DNA of 64,000 nt from Actinacidiphila alni (GCF_900112845.1 NZ_FONG01000009.1:248001-312000); one strand, 5' to 3'; positions 1 through 9,561 are shown, numbered from the stretch's first letter. Notes: a model not told the origin generated them from the sequence alone. A program made the numbers and translations.

Positions 1-1064
1 CCGGGGAACCCCATCTGGATGATGGTGTCCATCTCGTACTCGGCGAGCTTCTGCCGGTCCTCGGGGATGCCGCCGGGGAAGCGCCGGGCCATGCCGCGCG
101 AGACCTCCTCGCGGAACCACGTCACCTCGGTGTAGCCCTCGGGCACGTCGAAGCGCGGCATCAGGTTCTTCGGCTCGAACATGCCGTCGGTCTCGACCCG
201 GTCGGCGATCAGCAGCTGGCTGTTGCGGCAGCCCTCCTGCCACACGTCCGAGGAGTCGATCGCGTACATCTCGGCGGCGGACTTCAGGTAGTAGCCGCTG
301 CCGTCGAACTTGAAGCGGTCCGGGTCCGACATGTTGGAGCCGGTCTGGATGCACAGCAGGGTGTCGTGCGCCGACGACTCCTGGGCGTAGGTGTAGTGCG
401 AGTCGTTGGTGACCACGAACGGCGCCTGGAGCTTCTTGGCGATCTCCTCCAGGCCCTGCCGGGCCCGGCGGTCGATGTCGATGCCGTGGTCCATGATCTC
501 GACGAAGAAATTCTCCTTGCCGAAGATGTCCTGGTACTCGCCGGCCGCCTTGATCGCCTCGTCCATCTGCCCGAGCCGGATCCGGGTGGAGATCTCGCCC
601 GACGGGCAGCCGGTGGTGCCCATCAGGCCCTCGGCGTACTCGCTGAGCAGTTCGCGGTCCATCCGGGGCTTGCGGAAGTAGCCCTCGAAGGAGGCCCGGG
701 ACTGCGCCCGGAACAGATTGTGCAGCCCGACCGCGTTGCGCGCCCAGATGGTCATGTGGGTGTACGCGCCCGCGCCGGAGATGTCGTCCCGCTTCTGGTG
801 CGGGGCGCCCCACTTGACGGGCTTGTTGTACCGCCGCGACTCCGGCGCGAGATACGCCTCGATGCCCATCACCGGGGTGACGCCGGCCGCCTTCGCCTGG
901 TGGAAGAAGTCGTACGCCCCGTGCAGATTGCCGTGGTCGGTGATGGCGACATGGGACATCCCCATCTCGTTGCACGCCTTGAACATGTCCTTCAATCTCG
1001 CCGCTCCGTCCAGCAGCGAGTACTGGGTGTGGACATGGAGATGAGTGAAGGGCTGGTCTGACAC
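1..1064 (-). CDS. dnaE: DNA polymerase III alpha subunit, N-terminal part (cut by window edge)
   Basis: Replicative DNA polymerase catalytic subunit. About 354 residues are visible; the gene runs off the left edge, so this is only its 5' end. Reading leftward from a GTG at 1064 the product starts VSDQPFTHLHVHTQYSLLDG, the classic PHP-domain opening with the HxH metal motif, followed by an ITDHGN-type segment. The region holds the PHP domain and the start of the polymerase domain. It faces away from the gene at 1261, leaving about 196 bases between them. Family assignment is firm; the choice between dnaE1 and a second copy rests only on the neighbouring core genes. Confidence 0.95.
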   Translation of the reverse strand, partial: MSDQPFTHLHVHTQYSLLDGAARLKDMFKACNEMGMSHVAITDHGNLHGAYDFFHQAKAAGVTPVMGIEAYLAPESRRYNKPVKWGAPHQKRDDISGAGAYTHMTIWARNAVGLHNLFRAQSRASFEGYFRKPRMDRELLSEYAEGLMGTTGCPSGEISTRIRLGQMDEAIKAAGEYQDIFGKENFFVEIMDHGIDIDRRARQGLEEIAKKLQAPFVVTNDSHYTYAQESSAHDTLLCIQTGSNMSDPDRFKFDGSGYYLKSAAEMYAIDSSDVWQEGCRNSQLLIADRVETDGMFEPKNLMPRFDVPEGYTEVTWFREEVSRGMARRFPGGIPEDRQKLAEYEMDTIIQMGFP

Positions 1065-1260
1065 GGGCGGCGATACCTCCGGCAGGAACGGGTGACTCAG
1101 GCGCTGCGTCTGGCGGCGCTGCGAGTCTACGACTCGGGTCCGACAATCCGTGGCGGCTCCCCGCGGTCCGCCTCCGTCGTCCGGTCGCCTCCGGCCGTAG
1201 TCCCATCCGTTACCCGTCTTTAGGTCACACATACGCTTTCCCGTGGCACACTCAGTCGCC

Positions 1261-1935
1261 ATGGAGGACATACGGCCGAGGCTGAGGGCGCTGCGCGCTG
1301 CCCTTTTCGCCGCGCTGTGCGTGACCCTCTCCTCCACCTCCCACACGCTGATGTCGCGGACCCCGCTGCCGCTGGCGGTGGTCTGCGGGGCGTTCGGCGG
1401 CGTCTTCGTGCTGGCGTATCTGCTCGGCGGCCGGTGCGAGCGCGGGTTCTGGCCGATCGCGGGGCTGATGGTCCCGCTGGAGCTGGCCGTGGACACCCTC
1501 TTCACCGCCGGGCAGCAGGCGTGCTACGGGCCGGCCGGCGGTCCGGTGACCGGGTCGTGGTGGTCGTTCCACGAGACGTTCCTGTGCAGTGGCCGGCCGG
1601 TCGGGCCGCCGCTGTCCGCGGTGCCCGGCGGTGCCACGGCGGCGCAGATGCCGTCCACCGCGCTGCCGTGGCTGCTGCTCGCGGTCCATGTGAGCGTCGG
1701 CCTGCTCGCCTCCTGGTGGCTGCGGCGCGGCGAGGCCGCGCTGCACCGGGTGCTGCGGTCGGTGGCCGCCGCCGCCTTCCGCCCGCTGCTGCTGGCCGCG
1801 TCGGCCCGTACCCGGCTCACCGCGGCGCCCCGCCGGGTCCGCCCGGCCACCGCCGCCCCGGCCGGGCCGCACACCGCCCGCCCGCTGCTGCACTCCGTCG
1901 TACGCCGGGGTCCGCCCGTCGCGGTCGCAGTCTGA
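1261..1935 (+). CDS. Predicted integral membrane protein of unknown function
   Basis: A 224-residue product, MEDIRPRLRALRAALFAALC, with hydrophobic stretches near residues 10-30, 38-60 and 135-155, so probably three or more membrane segments, and a basic Ala/Arg/Pro-rich C-terminal tail of about 60 residues. I do not recognise a family. An in-frame GTG at 1243 would add six residues; ATG 1261 is preferred because the sequence after it looks like a normal N-terminus, but neither start has a clear ribosome binding site. It lies 55 bases upstream of the DsbA-like gene on the same strand, so the two may be co-transcribed and linked to envelope thiol chemistry; that link is inference. Third-position GC agrees with real coding. 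Confidence 0.65.
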   Translation: MEDIRPRLRALRAALFAALCVTLSSTSHTLMSRTPLPLAVVCGAFGGVFVLAYLLGGRCERGFWPIAGLMVPLELAVDTLFTAGQQACYGPAGGPVTGSWWSFHETFLCSGRPVGPPLSAVPGGATAAQMPSTALPWLLLAVHVSVGLLASWWLRRGEAALHRVLRSVAAAAFRPLLLAASARTRLTAAPRRVRPATAAPAGPHTARPLLHSVVRRGPPVAVAV

Positions 1936-1990
1936 CCGTCGTACCGGCACCACCCCTCATACACCCCACGCGTCATCACGGAGATCCCCC

Positions 1991-2776
1991 ATGAGCAGCA
2001 GGAACAGCAAGGCCAGCAAGGCCGCCGCCCGCGAGCGGCTGCGCGCGGAGCGCGAGCGCGAGGCGAAGCGCGCCAAGCTCCGCCGGCAGATATTCGTCGG
2101 CGTCGGTGTCGTCGCCGTCCTGGCGGTGGCCGGCGGTGTCGCCGTCGCGGTGAACGCGGCGAACAAGCCCAGCTACTGGGAGTCCGCCAAGAAGGACAAG
2201 CTCGTCAAGCCGGCCAACACCTCCGGCACCAACGGCACGACCATCGTCGTCGGCGACGCGAACAACAAGAACAACCTCGACCTGTACGAGGACCTGCGCT
2301 GCCCGGCCTGCGCGCAGTTCGAGCAGACCTCGGGCGCGGACGTCCTCAAGGGCGCCAAGGACGGCAAGTACAAGATCACGTACCACTTCGGCACGTTCCT
2401 CGACGGCAACCTCGGCGGCACCGGTTCCAAGAACGCGCTGAGCGCGGTCGGCGCGGCGGCCAATGTGAGCCTGGACGCCTTCGAGGCGTACCACACGCTC
2501 CTCTACTCCAAGGCGCACCACCCGGAGGAGAGCGGCCCGGACCTGTTCGCCAAGGACGAGAACATGATCAAGCTGGCGCAGGACGTGCCGGCGCTGAAGG
2601 ACAACGCCAAGTTCCAGGCGGACGTGAAGAACGGCACCTTCGACAAGTGGGCGCTGGACTCCTCCGACGCGTTCAACGCGGCGGGCATCCAGTCCACCCC
2701 GACCATCAAGCTCAACGGCAAGGCGCTGACCGCCGACGGTGTGATGGACCAGATCACCGCCAACCTGAAGAAGTAG
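1991..2776 (+). CDS. DsbA-family membrane-anchored thioredoxin-like protein
   Basis: A 261-residue thiol-disulfide protein acting outside the membrane. Residues 1-33 are very basic (Arg/Lys/Ala-rich), residues about 34-57 form one transmembrane anchor, and the rest is a DsbA/thioredoxin_4 fold. The redox motif CPAC is at residues 104-107, and the cis-proline loop appears as STPTIKLNG near residue 238. Such proteins oxidise or isomerise disulfides in secreted substrates in actinobacteria. ATG at 1991 follows GGAGATCCCCC. The gene ends just before a perfect 20-bp hairpin terminator and converges on the next gene. The exact client proteins cannot be told from sequence. Confidence 0.88.
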   Translation: MSSRNSKASKAAARERLRAEREREAKRAKLRRQIFVGVGVVAVLAVAGGVAVAVNAANKPSYWESAKKDKLVKPANTSGTNGTTIVVGDANNKNNLDLYEDLRCPACAQFEQTSGADVLKGAKDGKYKITYHFGTFLDGNLGGTGSKNALSAVGAAANVSLDAFEAYHTLLYSKAHHPEESGPDLFAKDENMIKLAQDVPALKDNAKFQADVKNGTFDKWALDSSDAFNAAGIQSTPTIKLNGKALTADGVMDQITANLKK

Positions 2777-2796
2777 CCCCGCACTGCGGTCGCCAC

Positions 2797-2840
2797 GCAC
2801 CGGAGCCGGTCCCGTACGGATACGGGACCGGCTCCGGTGC
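2797..2840 (+). terminator. Strong bidirectional hairpin terminator
   Basis: A perfect 20-bp stem (arms 2797-2816 and 2821-2840) with loop CGGA sits in the 76-base gap between two convergent genes. There is no T-run, as is usual for Streptomyces terminators, and the symmetry lets it serve both strands. Confidence 0.9.
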
Positions 2841-2852
2841 GTTCGGGTGCGG

Positions 2853-3419
2853 CTACAGCCCGGCGAGGAAGTCCAGGGCGATCGCCCAGGTCTTCTCGGC
2901 GGCCTCGGCGTCGTGGTCGGGCAGGTCCGGGTCGGTGTAGAGGTGGCCGGCGCCGCGGTAGCGGTGCACCTCGACGTCGGCACCCGCCCGGCGCATCCGC
3001 AGATACCAGGCGTTCAGCCAGTCGTCGGTCTCGAAGGGATCGGGGTCGGCGACATGGAGCTGCACGGGGATGTCGGTGGCCGCGTCGTCGGCGATGTCCG
3101 AGGTGCCGTGCAGGAGCAGCAGACCGCGGGCCTTCTCGTCGCCGAGCGCCACGTTCTGTGCGAGGGCGCCGCCCAGCGAGAAGCCCGCGTAGACCAGCCC
3201 CTGGTCGGAGTACGGCGCCGCCGCGACGACGGCGCGGCGCAGCAGTTCCTCGTTGCCGATCGCGTCCCTGATCTCCCGGCCCGCCTCGACGGTGTCCACG
3301 ACGCGGCCGTCGTACAGGTCCGGCACCACGACCTCGTGGCCCGCGGCCCGCAGCCGGTCGGCGGCGGCGTGCACGGCCGGACGCGGACCGTAGACGGAGT
3401 GGAACAGGACGATCGTCAC
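2853..3419 (-). CDS. Dienelactone hydrolase family alpha/beta hydrolase
   Basis: A 188-residue alpha/beta hydrolase fold protein. The nucleophile elbow reads GFSLGG around Ser81; the Asp (HVADPDPFE region) and His (GAGHLYTD region) of the triad follow in the right order. Canonical dienelactone hydrolases use Cys at the elbow; this one has Ser, so an esterase or broader hydrolase activity is more likely than dienelactone cleavage. The GTG start at 3419 is preceded by GAAGG. It is divergent from the MscS gene, and its substrate is unknown. Confidence 0.82.
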   Translation of the reverse strand: MTIVLFHSVYGPRPAVHAAADRLRAAGHEVVVPDLYDGRVVDTVEAGREIRDAIGNEELLRRAVVAAAPYSDQGLVYAGFSLGGALAQNVALGDEKARGLLLLHGTSDIADDAATDIPVQLHVADPDPFETDDWLNAWYLRMRRAGADVEVHRYRGAGHLYTDPDLPDHDAEAAEKTWAIALDFLAGL

Positions 3420-3496
3420 AGGATTGCCTTCTTTCCGGGTTGGTACGCGACCATGGTGCCAGTTGTCACGCGAACCCGTTCCGGGAGAGAGCCGAG

Positions 3497-4621
3497 GTGC
3501 GAGCCGTAGTGGAGATCGACAGCGCGCTGCGCCCGGTTGTCGTGGTCTGTGTGGCGGTCGGGGTCTCGCTGCTCATCGGCTGGATCGTCGACCGTTCGCT
3601 GCGCAGGATCGACGGGCGGCACCCGGAGACCCCGCTGTGGCACCTGCTGCGGCGCTGCGGCATACCGCTCCAGGTGGTGATCTGCACCGCGATACTGCGC
3701 GGCGGCTACCGCTCCGCGCACTTCGCCGACGACCACGCGTCGGCCATCGGCCAGGGCCTGGTGCTGGTGCTGATCGGCGCGTCGGGCTGGCTGGTGGTCC
3801 GGGTCGCCACCGCGGTGATCGACTCCTCCTACGCCCGGTACGCGGCGGTCGGCCACGACGTGCCGAAGATCCGTCGGCTGCGCACCCAGCTCACGCTGAT
3901 CCAGCGGGTGTTCACCGCGATCGTGACGGTGATCGTCGTCGCGTCGATGCTCTTCACCTTCCCCGCGATGCGCACCGTCGGGGCGTCGATGCTGGCGTCG
4001 GCGGGCATCATCGGCATCGTCGCCGGTGTGGCGGCGCAGTCCACGCTGAGCAATCTCTTCGCCGGGCTGCAGATCGCCTTCGGCGACATGGTGCGGATCG
4101 GCGACACCGTAGTGGTGGACGGCGAGTGGGGCACGGTCGAGGAGATCACGCTGACCTTCCTCAGCGTCCGCACCTGGGACGAGCGGCGGATCATGATGCC
4201 GGTGTCGTACTTCACCAGCAAGCCGTTCGAGAACTGGTCGCGCGGCGACCAGCGGATGACCGGCACGGTCTTCCTGCACCTGGACCACTCGGCGCCGGTG
4301 GCGCTGATGCGCAAACGGCTGCTGGAGATCCTGGAGAGCTGCGCCGAGTGGGACCGCAGGGCGTGGGGCCTGGTGGTGATCGACTCCACCCCGACCACCC
4401 TCCAGGTCAGGGCGCTGGCGACGGCGAAGGACCCGGGCGACATCTTCAATCTGCGCTGCATCATCCGCGAGCAGCTGATCGACTGGCTGCACTGCGAGCA
4501 CCCGTACGCGCTGCCGAGGCTGAACACCGCGTCCGCGCCCGGCCAGGACGTCGACCACACCCGGGACACCGCGCCCGCCCCGGACACCAAGGATCTGGGG
4601 CCCGGCCCCGGCACCCGCTGA
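3497..4621 (+). CDS. MscS-family mechanosensitive ion channel
   Basis: A 374-residue small-conductance mechanosensitive channel that releases solutes on hypo-osmotic shock. Three to four membrane helices cover about residues 10-180; the pore helix and following segment contain AGVAAQSTLSNLFAGLQIAF, the signature of the MscS pore-lining helix, and the soluble beta domain (DTVVVDGEWGTVEEI) follows. The C-terminal end is a Pro/Asp/Thr-rich tail. I chose GTG 3497 because GAGAGA lies just upstream; GTG 3509 and an upstream GTG at 3440 are alternatives. It ends 27 bases from the convergent antiporter gene. Confidence 0.88.
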   Translation: MRAVVEIDSALRPVVVVCVAVGVSLLIGWIVDRSLRRIDGRHPETPLWHLLRRCGIPLQVVICTAILRGGYRSAHFADDHASAIGQGLVLVLIGASGWLVVRVATAVIDSSYARYAAVGHDVPKIRRLRTQLTLIQRVFTAIVTVIVVASMLFTFPAMRTVGASMLASAGIIGIVAGVAAQSTLSNLFAGLQIAFGDMVRIGDTVVVDGEWGTVEEITLTFLSVRTWDERRIMMPVSYFTSKPFENWSRGDQRMTGTVFLHLDHSAPVALMRKRLLEILESCAEWDRRAWGLVVIDSTPTTLQVRALATAKDPGDIFNLRCIIREQLIDWLHCEHPYALPRLNTASAPGQDVDHTRDTAPAPDTKDLGPGPGTR

Positions 4622-4648
4622 CCGGCCGCCGCCGGGATCGCCCGGGTG

Positions 4649-6238
4649 TCAGCCGCGCATCGAGCGCAGGTCGAGCTGGCGCAGCACCCGGTCGACGACC
4701 TCCGGGTCGTAGCCGGGCTCGCTGCGCGCGGAGAGCACCTCGTGCCGGGCGGCGGACATCATCTCGTCCTGGATCCTGCGCACCGACTTGAGCCGCTTGA
4801 CCCGCTTGGCGTGGCTCTCGCGCCGCTCGTCGTCCACGATGTCCGGGCAGATCCGGGCGCCGAGGTCGAAGGCGCGGCGGTGCAGCAGTTCGGAGAGGTC
4901 GTCGCTGAGCGGTTCCACGGCCTCGATGTCGCGCAGCCTGACCTTGGCGGCGGTCATGGCGCGCAGCGCGAGCATCTTCTCCAGGTCGTGCTCGGCGTCG
5001 ATGTCGCTGCGCACCCCAAGCCGTTTCACCAGCCAGGGCAGCGTCAGACCTTGCAGGACCAGGGTGCTGAGCACCACCGCGAAGGCGATGAAGAGCAGTT
5101 CGGGTCGGGCCGGGAAGGCGCTGCCGTCGTCGGTGGTGAGCGGGATGGCCAGCGCCAGCGCGACGGACGCCACACCGCGCATCCCCGACCACCACATGAT
5201 GACCGACTCGCGCCAGGTCATCGGGATGTCCTCGTCCAGGTCGCGCAGCTTGTGCATCTTGCGCGCCGCCCAGGTCGCGGGCAGCAGGTACAGCAGCCGT
5301 ACGCCGATGACGACCGCGACCACCAGGGCAGCGTGCCGGGTCATCGAGCCCCAGTTGCCGGCGCCCACCCGGAACACATTGTGCAGTTCCAGGCCGATCA
5401 GGCCGAAGGCGATACCGGTGACGAGGGTGTCGACGATCTCCCAGAAGGTGTTGCCCGCCAGCCGGGCCGTCACGTCGTCGGCCTCGAAGGCGTACTCGGC
5501 CAGGAACAGCGCGGTGGTGAGCACCGCCAGGACGCCGGAGCCGCCGAACTCCTCGGCGAGCGCGTAGGAGGCGAAGGGCACCAGCAGCGACAGGCCGATC
5601 TGGAGGGTGGGGTCGCCGACCACGCCCATCAGTTTGTTGGCGCCCCAGCCGAGCGCGAGACCGACCGCGACGGCGACGACGGCGGACAGCACGAATTCCA
5701 GGACGGCGTGCGGCGCGGAGAAGTCGCCGGACAGGGCCGCGGCGACCGCCACGTGGTAGAGCACGATGGCGGTGACGTCGTTGAACAGCCCCTCGCCCTC
5801 CAGGATGGAGATCATCCGGCGGGGCAGGCCGAGGCTGCCGGCGACCGCGGTCGCGGCCACCGGGTCGGGCGGGGCGACCAGCGCGCCGAGCGCGAAGGCC
5901 GCGGCCAGGGAGATGCCGGGGACGACCGCGTTCGCCACGGTGGCGACCGCGGCCGTGGTGACGAAGACCAGGGCGACGGCGAGCAGGAAGATCGCCCGCC
6001 GGTTCGCGGCGAACTGCCGCCAGGAGGTGCGCTGCACGGACGCGTAGAGCAGCGGCGGCAGGACGAGCGGCAGGATCAGATCGGGGTCGATCTGCACGTT
6101 GGGCACCTGCGGGATCAGTGCCAGCACCCCGCCGAGCAGCGTCATCAGCACCGGTGAGGGCAGCCCGATCCGGTCGCCGAGCGGCACCATGACGATGGCG
6201 GCGAGCATGAGTACGAAAAACAGTGCGAGCTGATCCAC
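4649..6238 (-). CDS. Na+/H+ antiporter, NhaP/CPA1 type
   Basis: A 529-residue cation/proton antiporter of the CPA1 family. About twelve hydrophobic segments span residues 1-400. The conserved half-helix APPDPVAATAV and the ion-binding EGLFND motif are both present, and a roughly 120-residue cytoplasmic tail follows. The start is GTG at 6238 (VDQLALFFVLM). The family exchanges cytosolic Na+ (or K+) for protons; which ion is used here cannot be decided. It is convergent with the MscS gene, so two osmotic or ionic stress genes sit tail to tail. Confidence 0.9.
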   Translation of the reverse strand: MDQLALFFVLMLAAIVMVPLGDRIGLPSPVLMTLLGGVLALIPQVPNVQIDPDLILPLVLPPLLYASVQRTSWRQFAANRRAIFLLAVALVFVTTAAVATVANAVVPGISLAAAFALGALVAPPDPVAATAVAGSLGLPRRMISILEGEGLFNDVTAIVLYHVAVAAALSGDFSAPHAVLEFVLSAVVAVAVGLALGWGANKLMGVVGDPTLQIGLSLLVPFASYALAEEFGGSGVLAVLTTALFLAEYAFEADDVTARLAGNTFWEIVDTLVTGIAFGLIGLELHNVFRVGAGNWGSMTRHAALVVAVVIGVRLLYLLPATWAARKMHKLRDLDEDIPMTWRESVIMWWSGMRGVASVALALAIPLTTDDGSAFPARPELLFIAFAVVLSTLVLQGLTLPWLVKRLGVRSDIDAEHDLEKMLALRAMTAAKVRLRDIEAVEPLSDDLSELLHRRAFDLGARICPDIVDDERRESHAKRVKRLKSVRRIQDEMMSAARHEVLSARSEPGYDPEVVDRVLRQLDLRSMRG

Positions 6239-6276
6239 GGCGTCAGGGTGCCATGCCGGTCAGTGCGGGCGGATTC

Positions 6277-6774
6277 TCAATCGCCGGGCGGTGCGGAATT
6301 TGTGAAGGCCCGGCGCATGGCGCGGTGTTCGATGCCCGCGTCCATGAACTCCGGTCCGTACGCGGTGTAGCCGAGGCGCTCGTAGAACGGTATCGCGTGC
6401 ACCTGCGCCTCCAGGTAGACGCCGGCCAGGCCGAGCCGGCGGGCCTCGTCCTCCAGCGCGCGGACCAGGCGGGCGCCCGTGCCGTTGCCCCGGGCGGGCC
6501 TGAGCACGGCGAGCCGGCCGAGGACGGCGGTGTCCGGGTCGCCGCCGTTCTTCTTCGCGGCGTCCTCGCCGAGCAGCAGCCGTCCGGTGCCCGCGCCGTC
6601 CGCGAGCGCGTGCACGGCCCGGCCGTCCTTGCCGTCCCACTCCAGGTCGGCGGGCACGTCCTGCTCGACGACGAACACCTCGTGGCGGATCGCGTGCACC
6701 GCGGCGAGCGCGGCCTCGTCGGCGGCGGACACGATCCGTACGGGGACCGGCTCCGCGGTCGTCCGGGCGGTCAT
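6277..6774 (-). CDS. GNAT family N-acetyltransferase
   Basis: A 165-residue acetyl-CoA-dependent acyltransferase. Motif A is seen as [17 protein letters not shown] (pyrophosphate loop R-x-x-G-x-G/A) and the C-terminal [20 protein letters not shown] strand is typical of the ElaA-like branch. ATG at 6774 overlaps the TGA of the pseudouridine synthase by the ATGA arrangement, so translation is probably coupled. Substrate unknown. Confidence 0.88.
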   Translation of the reverse strand: MTARTTAEPVPVRIVSAADEAALAAVHAIRHEVFVVEQDVPADLEWDGKDGRAVHALADGAGTGRLLLGEDAAKKNGGDPDTAVLGRLAVLRPARGNGTGARLVRALEDEARRLGLAGVYLEAQVHAIPFYERLGYTAYGPEFMDAGIEHRAMRRAFTNSAPPGD

Positions 6775-7712
6775 TCGCTGTCCGCGCGGATCACGTCCAG
6801 CGCGTGCTGGAGGTCGGCCGGATACTCGCTGCTGAACTCCACCCAGCGGCCGTCCGACGGGTGCTCGAAGCCCAGCTGCTTGGCGTGCAGCCACTGCCGG
6901 GTCAGCCCGAGGCGCTTGGCGAGCGTGGGGTCGGCGCCGTAGGTGAGGTCGCCGACGCAGGGGTGCCGGTGCGCGGACATGTGCACCCGGATCTGGTGGG
7001 TGCGGCCGGTCTCCAGCTTGATGGCGAGCAGGCTGGCCGAGCGGAACGCCTCGATCAGGTCGTAGTGGGTCACGGACGGCTTGCCGTCGGCGACGACCGC
7101 CCATTTGTAGTCGTGGTTCGGGTGGCGGCCGATCGGCGCGTCGATGGTGCCGCTCAGCGGGTCGGGGTGGCCCTGCACGAGCGCGTGGTAGCGCTTGTCG
7201 ACCACCCGGTCCCGGAACTGCGCCTTGAGCAGGGTGTAGGCCCGTTCGGACTTGGCGACCACCATGAGGCCGGAGGTGCCGACGTCCAGCCGGTGCACGA
7301 TGCCCTGGCGCTCGGCGGCGCCGGAGGTGGAGATCCGGTACCCGGCGGCGGCCAGGCCGCCGATCACGGTGGTGCCGGTCCAGCCCGGGCTGGGGTGGGC
7401 GGCGACCCCGACGGGCTTGAGGACGACGACGATGTCCTCGTCGTCGTGGACGATCTCCATGCCCTCGACGGGCTCGGCGACGATCCGCACCGGGGCCGCC
7501 GCCGCGGGCATCTCGACCTCCAGCCACGCCCCGCCGTGCACCCGCTCGGACTTGCCCGCGGCCGACCCGTCGATCGAGACCTTGCCCGCCGCGGCCAGCT
7601 CGGCGGCCTTGGTCCGCGAGAAGCCGAACATGCGGGCGATGGCGGCGTCGACGCGCTCGCCCTCCAGGCCGTCGGGAACGGGCAGGGAACGGATTTCCGG
7701 AACGGTGCTCAC
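6771..7712 (-). CDS. RluA/RluD-family pseudouridine synthase
   Basis: A 313-residue enzyme converting uridine to pseudouridine in 23S rRNA. An S4 RNA-binding domain occupies about residues 15-80 ([20 protein letters not shown]); the catalytic core carries [13 protein letters not shown], where the Asp of HRLD is the nucleophile, and RTHQIRVHM further on. The GTG at 7712 gives the usual N-terminus (VSTVPEIRS). It follows lspA by 85 bases and overlaps the GNAT gene by four. The lspA-rluD pairing is common in bacteria. The exact target uridines are inferred from family only. Confidence 0.92.
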   Translation of the reverse strand: MSTVPEIRSLPVPDGLEGERVDAAIARMFGFSRTKAAELAAAGKVSIDGSAAGKSERVHGGAWLEVEMPAAAAPVRIVAEPVEGMEIVHDDEDIVVVLKPVGVAAHPSPGWTGTTVIGGLAAAGYRISTSGAAERQGIVHRLDVGTSGLMVVAKSERAYTLLKAQFRDRVVDKRYHALVQGHPDPLSGTIDAPIGRHPNHDYKWAVVADGKPSVTHYDLIEAFRSASLLAIKLETGRTHQIRVHMSAHRHPCVGDLTYGADPTLAKRLGLTRQWLHAKQLGFEHPSDGRWVEFSSEYPADLQHALDVIRADSE

Positions 7713-7797
7713 CACACGAGTATGCCGGACCCCGTACACCCGCGGTGACCGGTGGGCGGCGGCCTGTGGACAACCCGAGGCGGTCCGCCGTCTGTGC

Positions 7798-8454
7798 TCA
7801 GCGGTGCACGGTGCCGTCCGGGTCCACGCCGCGGAAGGAGAGCAGCACGATCAGGGCGCCGCCGCAGCAGATGGCGGAGTCGGCGAGGTTGAAGACGGCG
7901 AAGTGGGCGGGCGAGATGAAGTCCACGACCCGGCCCTGGAAGCCGCCGGGGGCACGGAAGACCCGGTCGGTGAGATTGCCGAAGGCGCCGCCGAGGAGCA
8001 GGCCGAGCGCGATGGCCCACGGCAGGCTGTACAGGCGGCGGGCGAGCCGGGCGATCACCACGATGACGCCGACCGCGATCACCGTGAAGACGATGGTCAT
8101 GCCCTGGCCCATGCCGAAGGCCGCGCCCGCGTTCCGGATCGCGTCCAGCCGCAGGTAGTGGCCGAAGATGTCGATCGGGTCGTGGTTCTCCAGGCTGGTG
8201 ACGACCCAGATCTTGGAGAGCAGGTCCAGCAGGTACGCCAGCGCCGCGACGCCGACCAGCAGCGCGATACGGCGCCTGCGGCGGGCGGGGTCGGCCGGGG
8301 GCGCGGCGGACTCCTCGGCGTCCGTCCCGCCGTCCGTGCCCGGCCGCTCGCCCTCGGCGCGCGGCTCCGCCGGCCCGGCGTCGTCCCGCGCGCCGCCCGG
8401 TGTGGCGTCCGGCGTCTCCTCCGGCGTGGTGATGGTGCGCTCCGCTTCCGTCAC
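7798..8454 (-). CDS. lspA: Lipoprotein signal peptidase II
   Basis: A 218-residue membrane aspartyl protease that removes signal peptides from prolipoproteins. Four transmembrane segments begin near residue 62. The two catalytic Asp motifs are visible as FGNLTDR and FNLADS, and the RNAGAAFG region is conserved. The first 60 residues form an acidic, Pro/Ala/Glu-rich cytoplasmic extension absent from E. coli LspA but common in streptomycetes. It leads the group lspA, rluD-like, GNAT. Upstream lie 129 bases after traR that include a small inverted repeat at about 8514-8531. Confidence 0.95.
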   Translation of the reverse strand: MTEAERTITTPEETPDATPGGARDDAGPAEPRAEGERPGTDGGTDAEESAAPPADPARRRRRIALLVGVAALAYLLDLLSKIWVVTSLENHDPIDIFGHYLRLDAIRNAGAAFGMGQGMTIVFTVIAVGVIVVIARLARRLYSLPWAIALGLLLGGAFGNLTDRVFRAPGGFQGRVVDFISPAHFAVFNLADSAICCGGALIVLLSFRGVDPDGTVHR

Positions 8455-8583
8455 GTGAGTCCCTCAGCCCTTGTGCTCCGTGCCCGCCAGGCCGAATCCT
8501 GACTGATGACGAGGGTACGGCACACCCGTACGACCGGAACCGTCAGCGGGAATCCGGCCGGGCCGTAGGGGCTCAGGGCTGTC

Positions 8584-9411
8584 CTAGCGGCGTTCCTGCT
8601 TCTGCTTGCAGTCCAGGCACAGCGTCGCCCGGGGGAACGCCTGCATACGGGCCTTGCCGATCGGATTGCCGCAGGACTCGCAGAGGCCGTACGTGCCCTC
8701 GTCGAGCCGTTCCAGCGCGTGCCGGGTCTGCGCCAGCATCTCGCGGGTGTTGGCGGCGAGCGCCATCTCGTACTCGCGGGTGATGTTCTTGGTGCCGGTG
8801 TCGGCCTCGTCGTCACCGGCCCCGTCGCCCGAGTCGCGCAGCAGGCCCGCGACGGCCGCCTCGGAGTCGCTGATGCCGTCGGTCAGCCGCTGCACCTCGC
8901 CGAGCAGCTCGCCGCGCGCCTCCTCGACCTCCTCCGGCGTCCACGGGTCCTCGCCCGGGAGCACGGCCAGTTCGGCCGGTCCCGCGGCGGTGCGGGCGGC
9001 GGGGACCGCGGACGCGGCACCCTTGGTCGCGGCGGTTCCCGCCGCGGTCTTCTTCGCTGCCACCTTGCCGGCTCCTGTCTTTTTCGCGGGCGCCTTCTTG
9101 GCCGCGGCCTTCTTCGCCGGAGGTTTCTCCGCCGTCTTCTTCGCCGCTGCCTTCTTCACGGCCTTCTTGGCGGCCGTCCCGGTCACGGCCTTCTCGGCCG
9201 CCGCCTTCTTCCCGGCCGTCTTCCCGGCCGCGGTTTTCTTGGCGGCCGTCTTCTCGGCCGCCGCCTTCTTCGGTACCGCCTTCTTCTTTGCCGCCGCCTT
9301 CTTCGCTGCGGCCTTCTTCGCCGGGGCCTTCCCGGCCGTCTCCTCCCCGGCGGCAGCCGCCGTCGGCTCGGCGGCGACCGTGACCGTGCGCACGGACTTC
9401 TTCACGACCAT
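8584..9411 (-). CDS. TraR/DksA-type zinc finger protein with Lys/Ala-rich N-terminal tail
   Basis: A 275-residue two-part protein. Residues about 25-135 are a long Lys/Ala repeat region (many AAKK, PAKK and TAAKK units) like the tail of eukaryotic histone H1 or mycobacterial HupB. Residues 150-275 are a TraR/DksA-like coiled coil plus a C4 zinc finger, CESCGNPIG ... LCLDCK. DksA relatives bind the RNA polymerase secondary channel; the basic tail suggests nucleic-acid binding. GTG or ATG choice: the product begins MVVKKSVRTV. It is divergent from ileS and upstream of lspA. Whether it acts as a true DksA is unknown. Confidence 0.85.
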   Translation of the reverse strand: MVVKKSVRTVTVAAEPTAAAAGEETAGKAPAKKAAAKKAAAKKKAVPKKAAAEKTAAKKTAAGKTAGKKAAAEKAVTGTAAKKAVKKAAAKKTAEKPPAKKAAAKKAPAKKTGAGKVAAKKTAAGTAATKGAASAVPAARTAAGPAELAVLPGEDPWTPEEVEEARGELLGEVQRLTDGISDSEAAVAGLLRDSGDGAGDDEADTGTKNITREYEMALAANTREMLAQTRHALERLDEGTYGLCESCGNPIGKARMQAFPRATLCLDCKQKQERR

Positions 9412-9561
9412 GGCCGCGACCCCTTCACATCAGTGATCTTGTTCGCGAATCGTGCCGGAAACGGTAAAACGGCTCCGGACCCGCGGCAACGGGGCGCGCT
9501 GCCTGGCCGACCCGTCCGGCCCCGGCGGGGCGGGCAGGTCTGCATCCGTTGTGCCCAGCTC

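Noticed and set aside
366..1061. Long open frame on the plus strand over the dnaE region
   Set aside because: Arg/Gly/Val-rich composition and no family resemblance; it is the reverse-strand shadow of dnaE, whose PHP motif is clear.
4646..6157. 503-codon plus-strand frame opposite the antiporter gene
   Set aside because: His/Gln/Gly/Asp-rich low-complexity product; the opposite strand encodes an antiporter with intact motifs.
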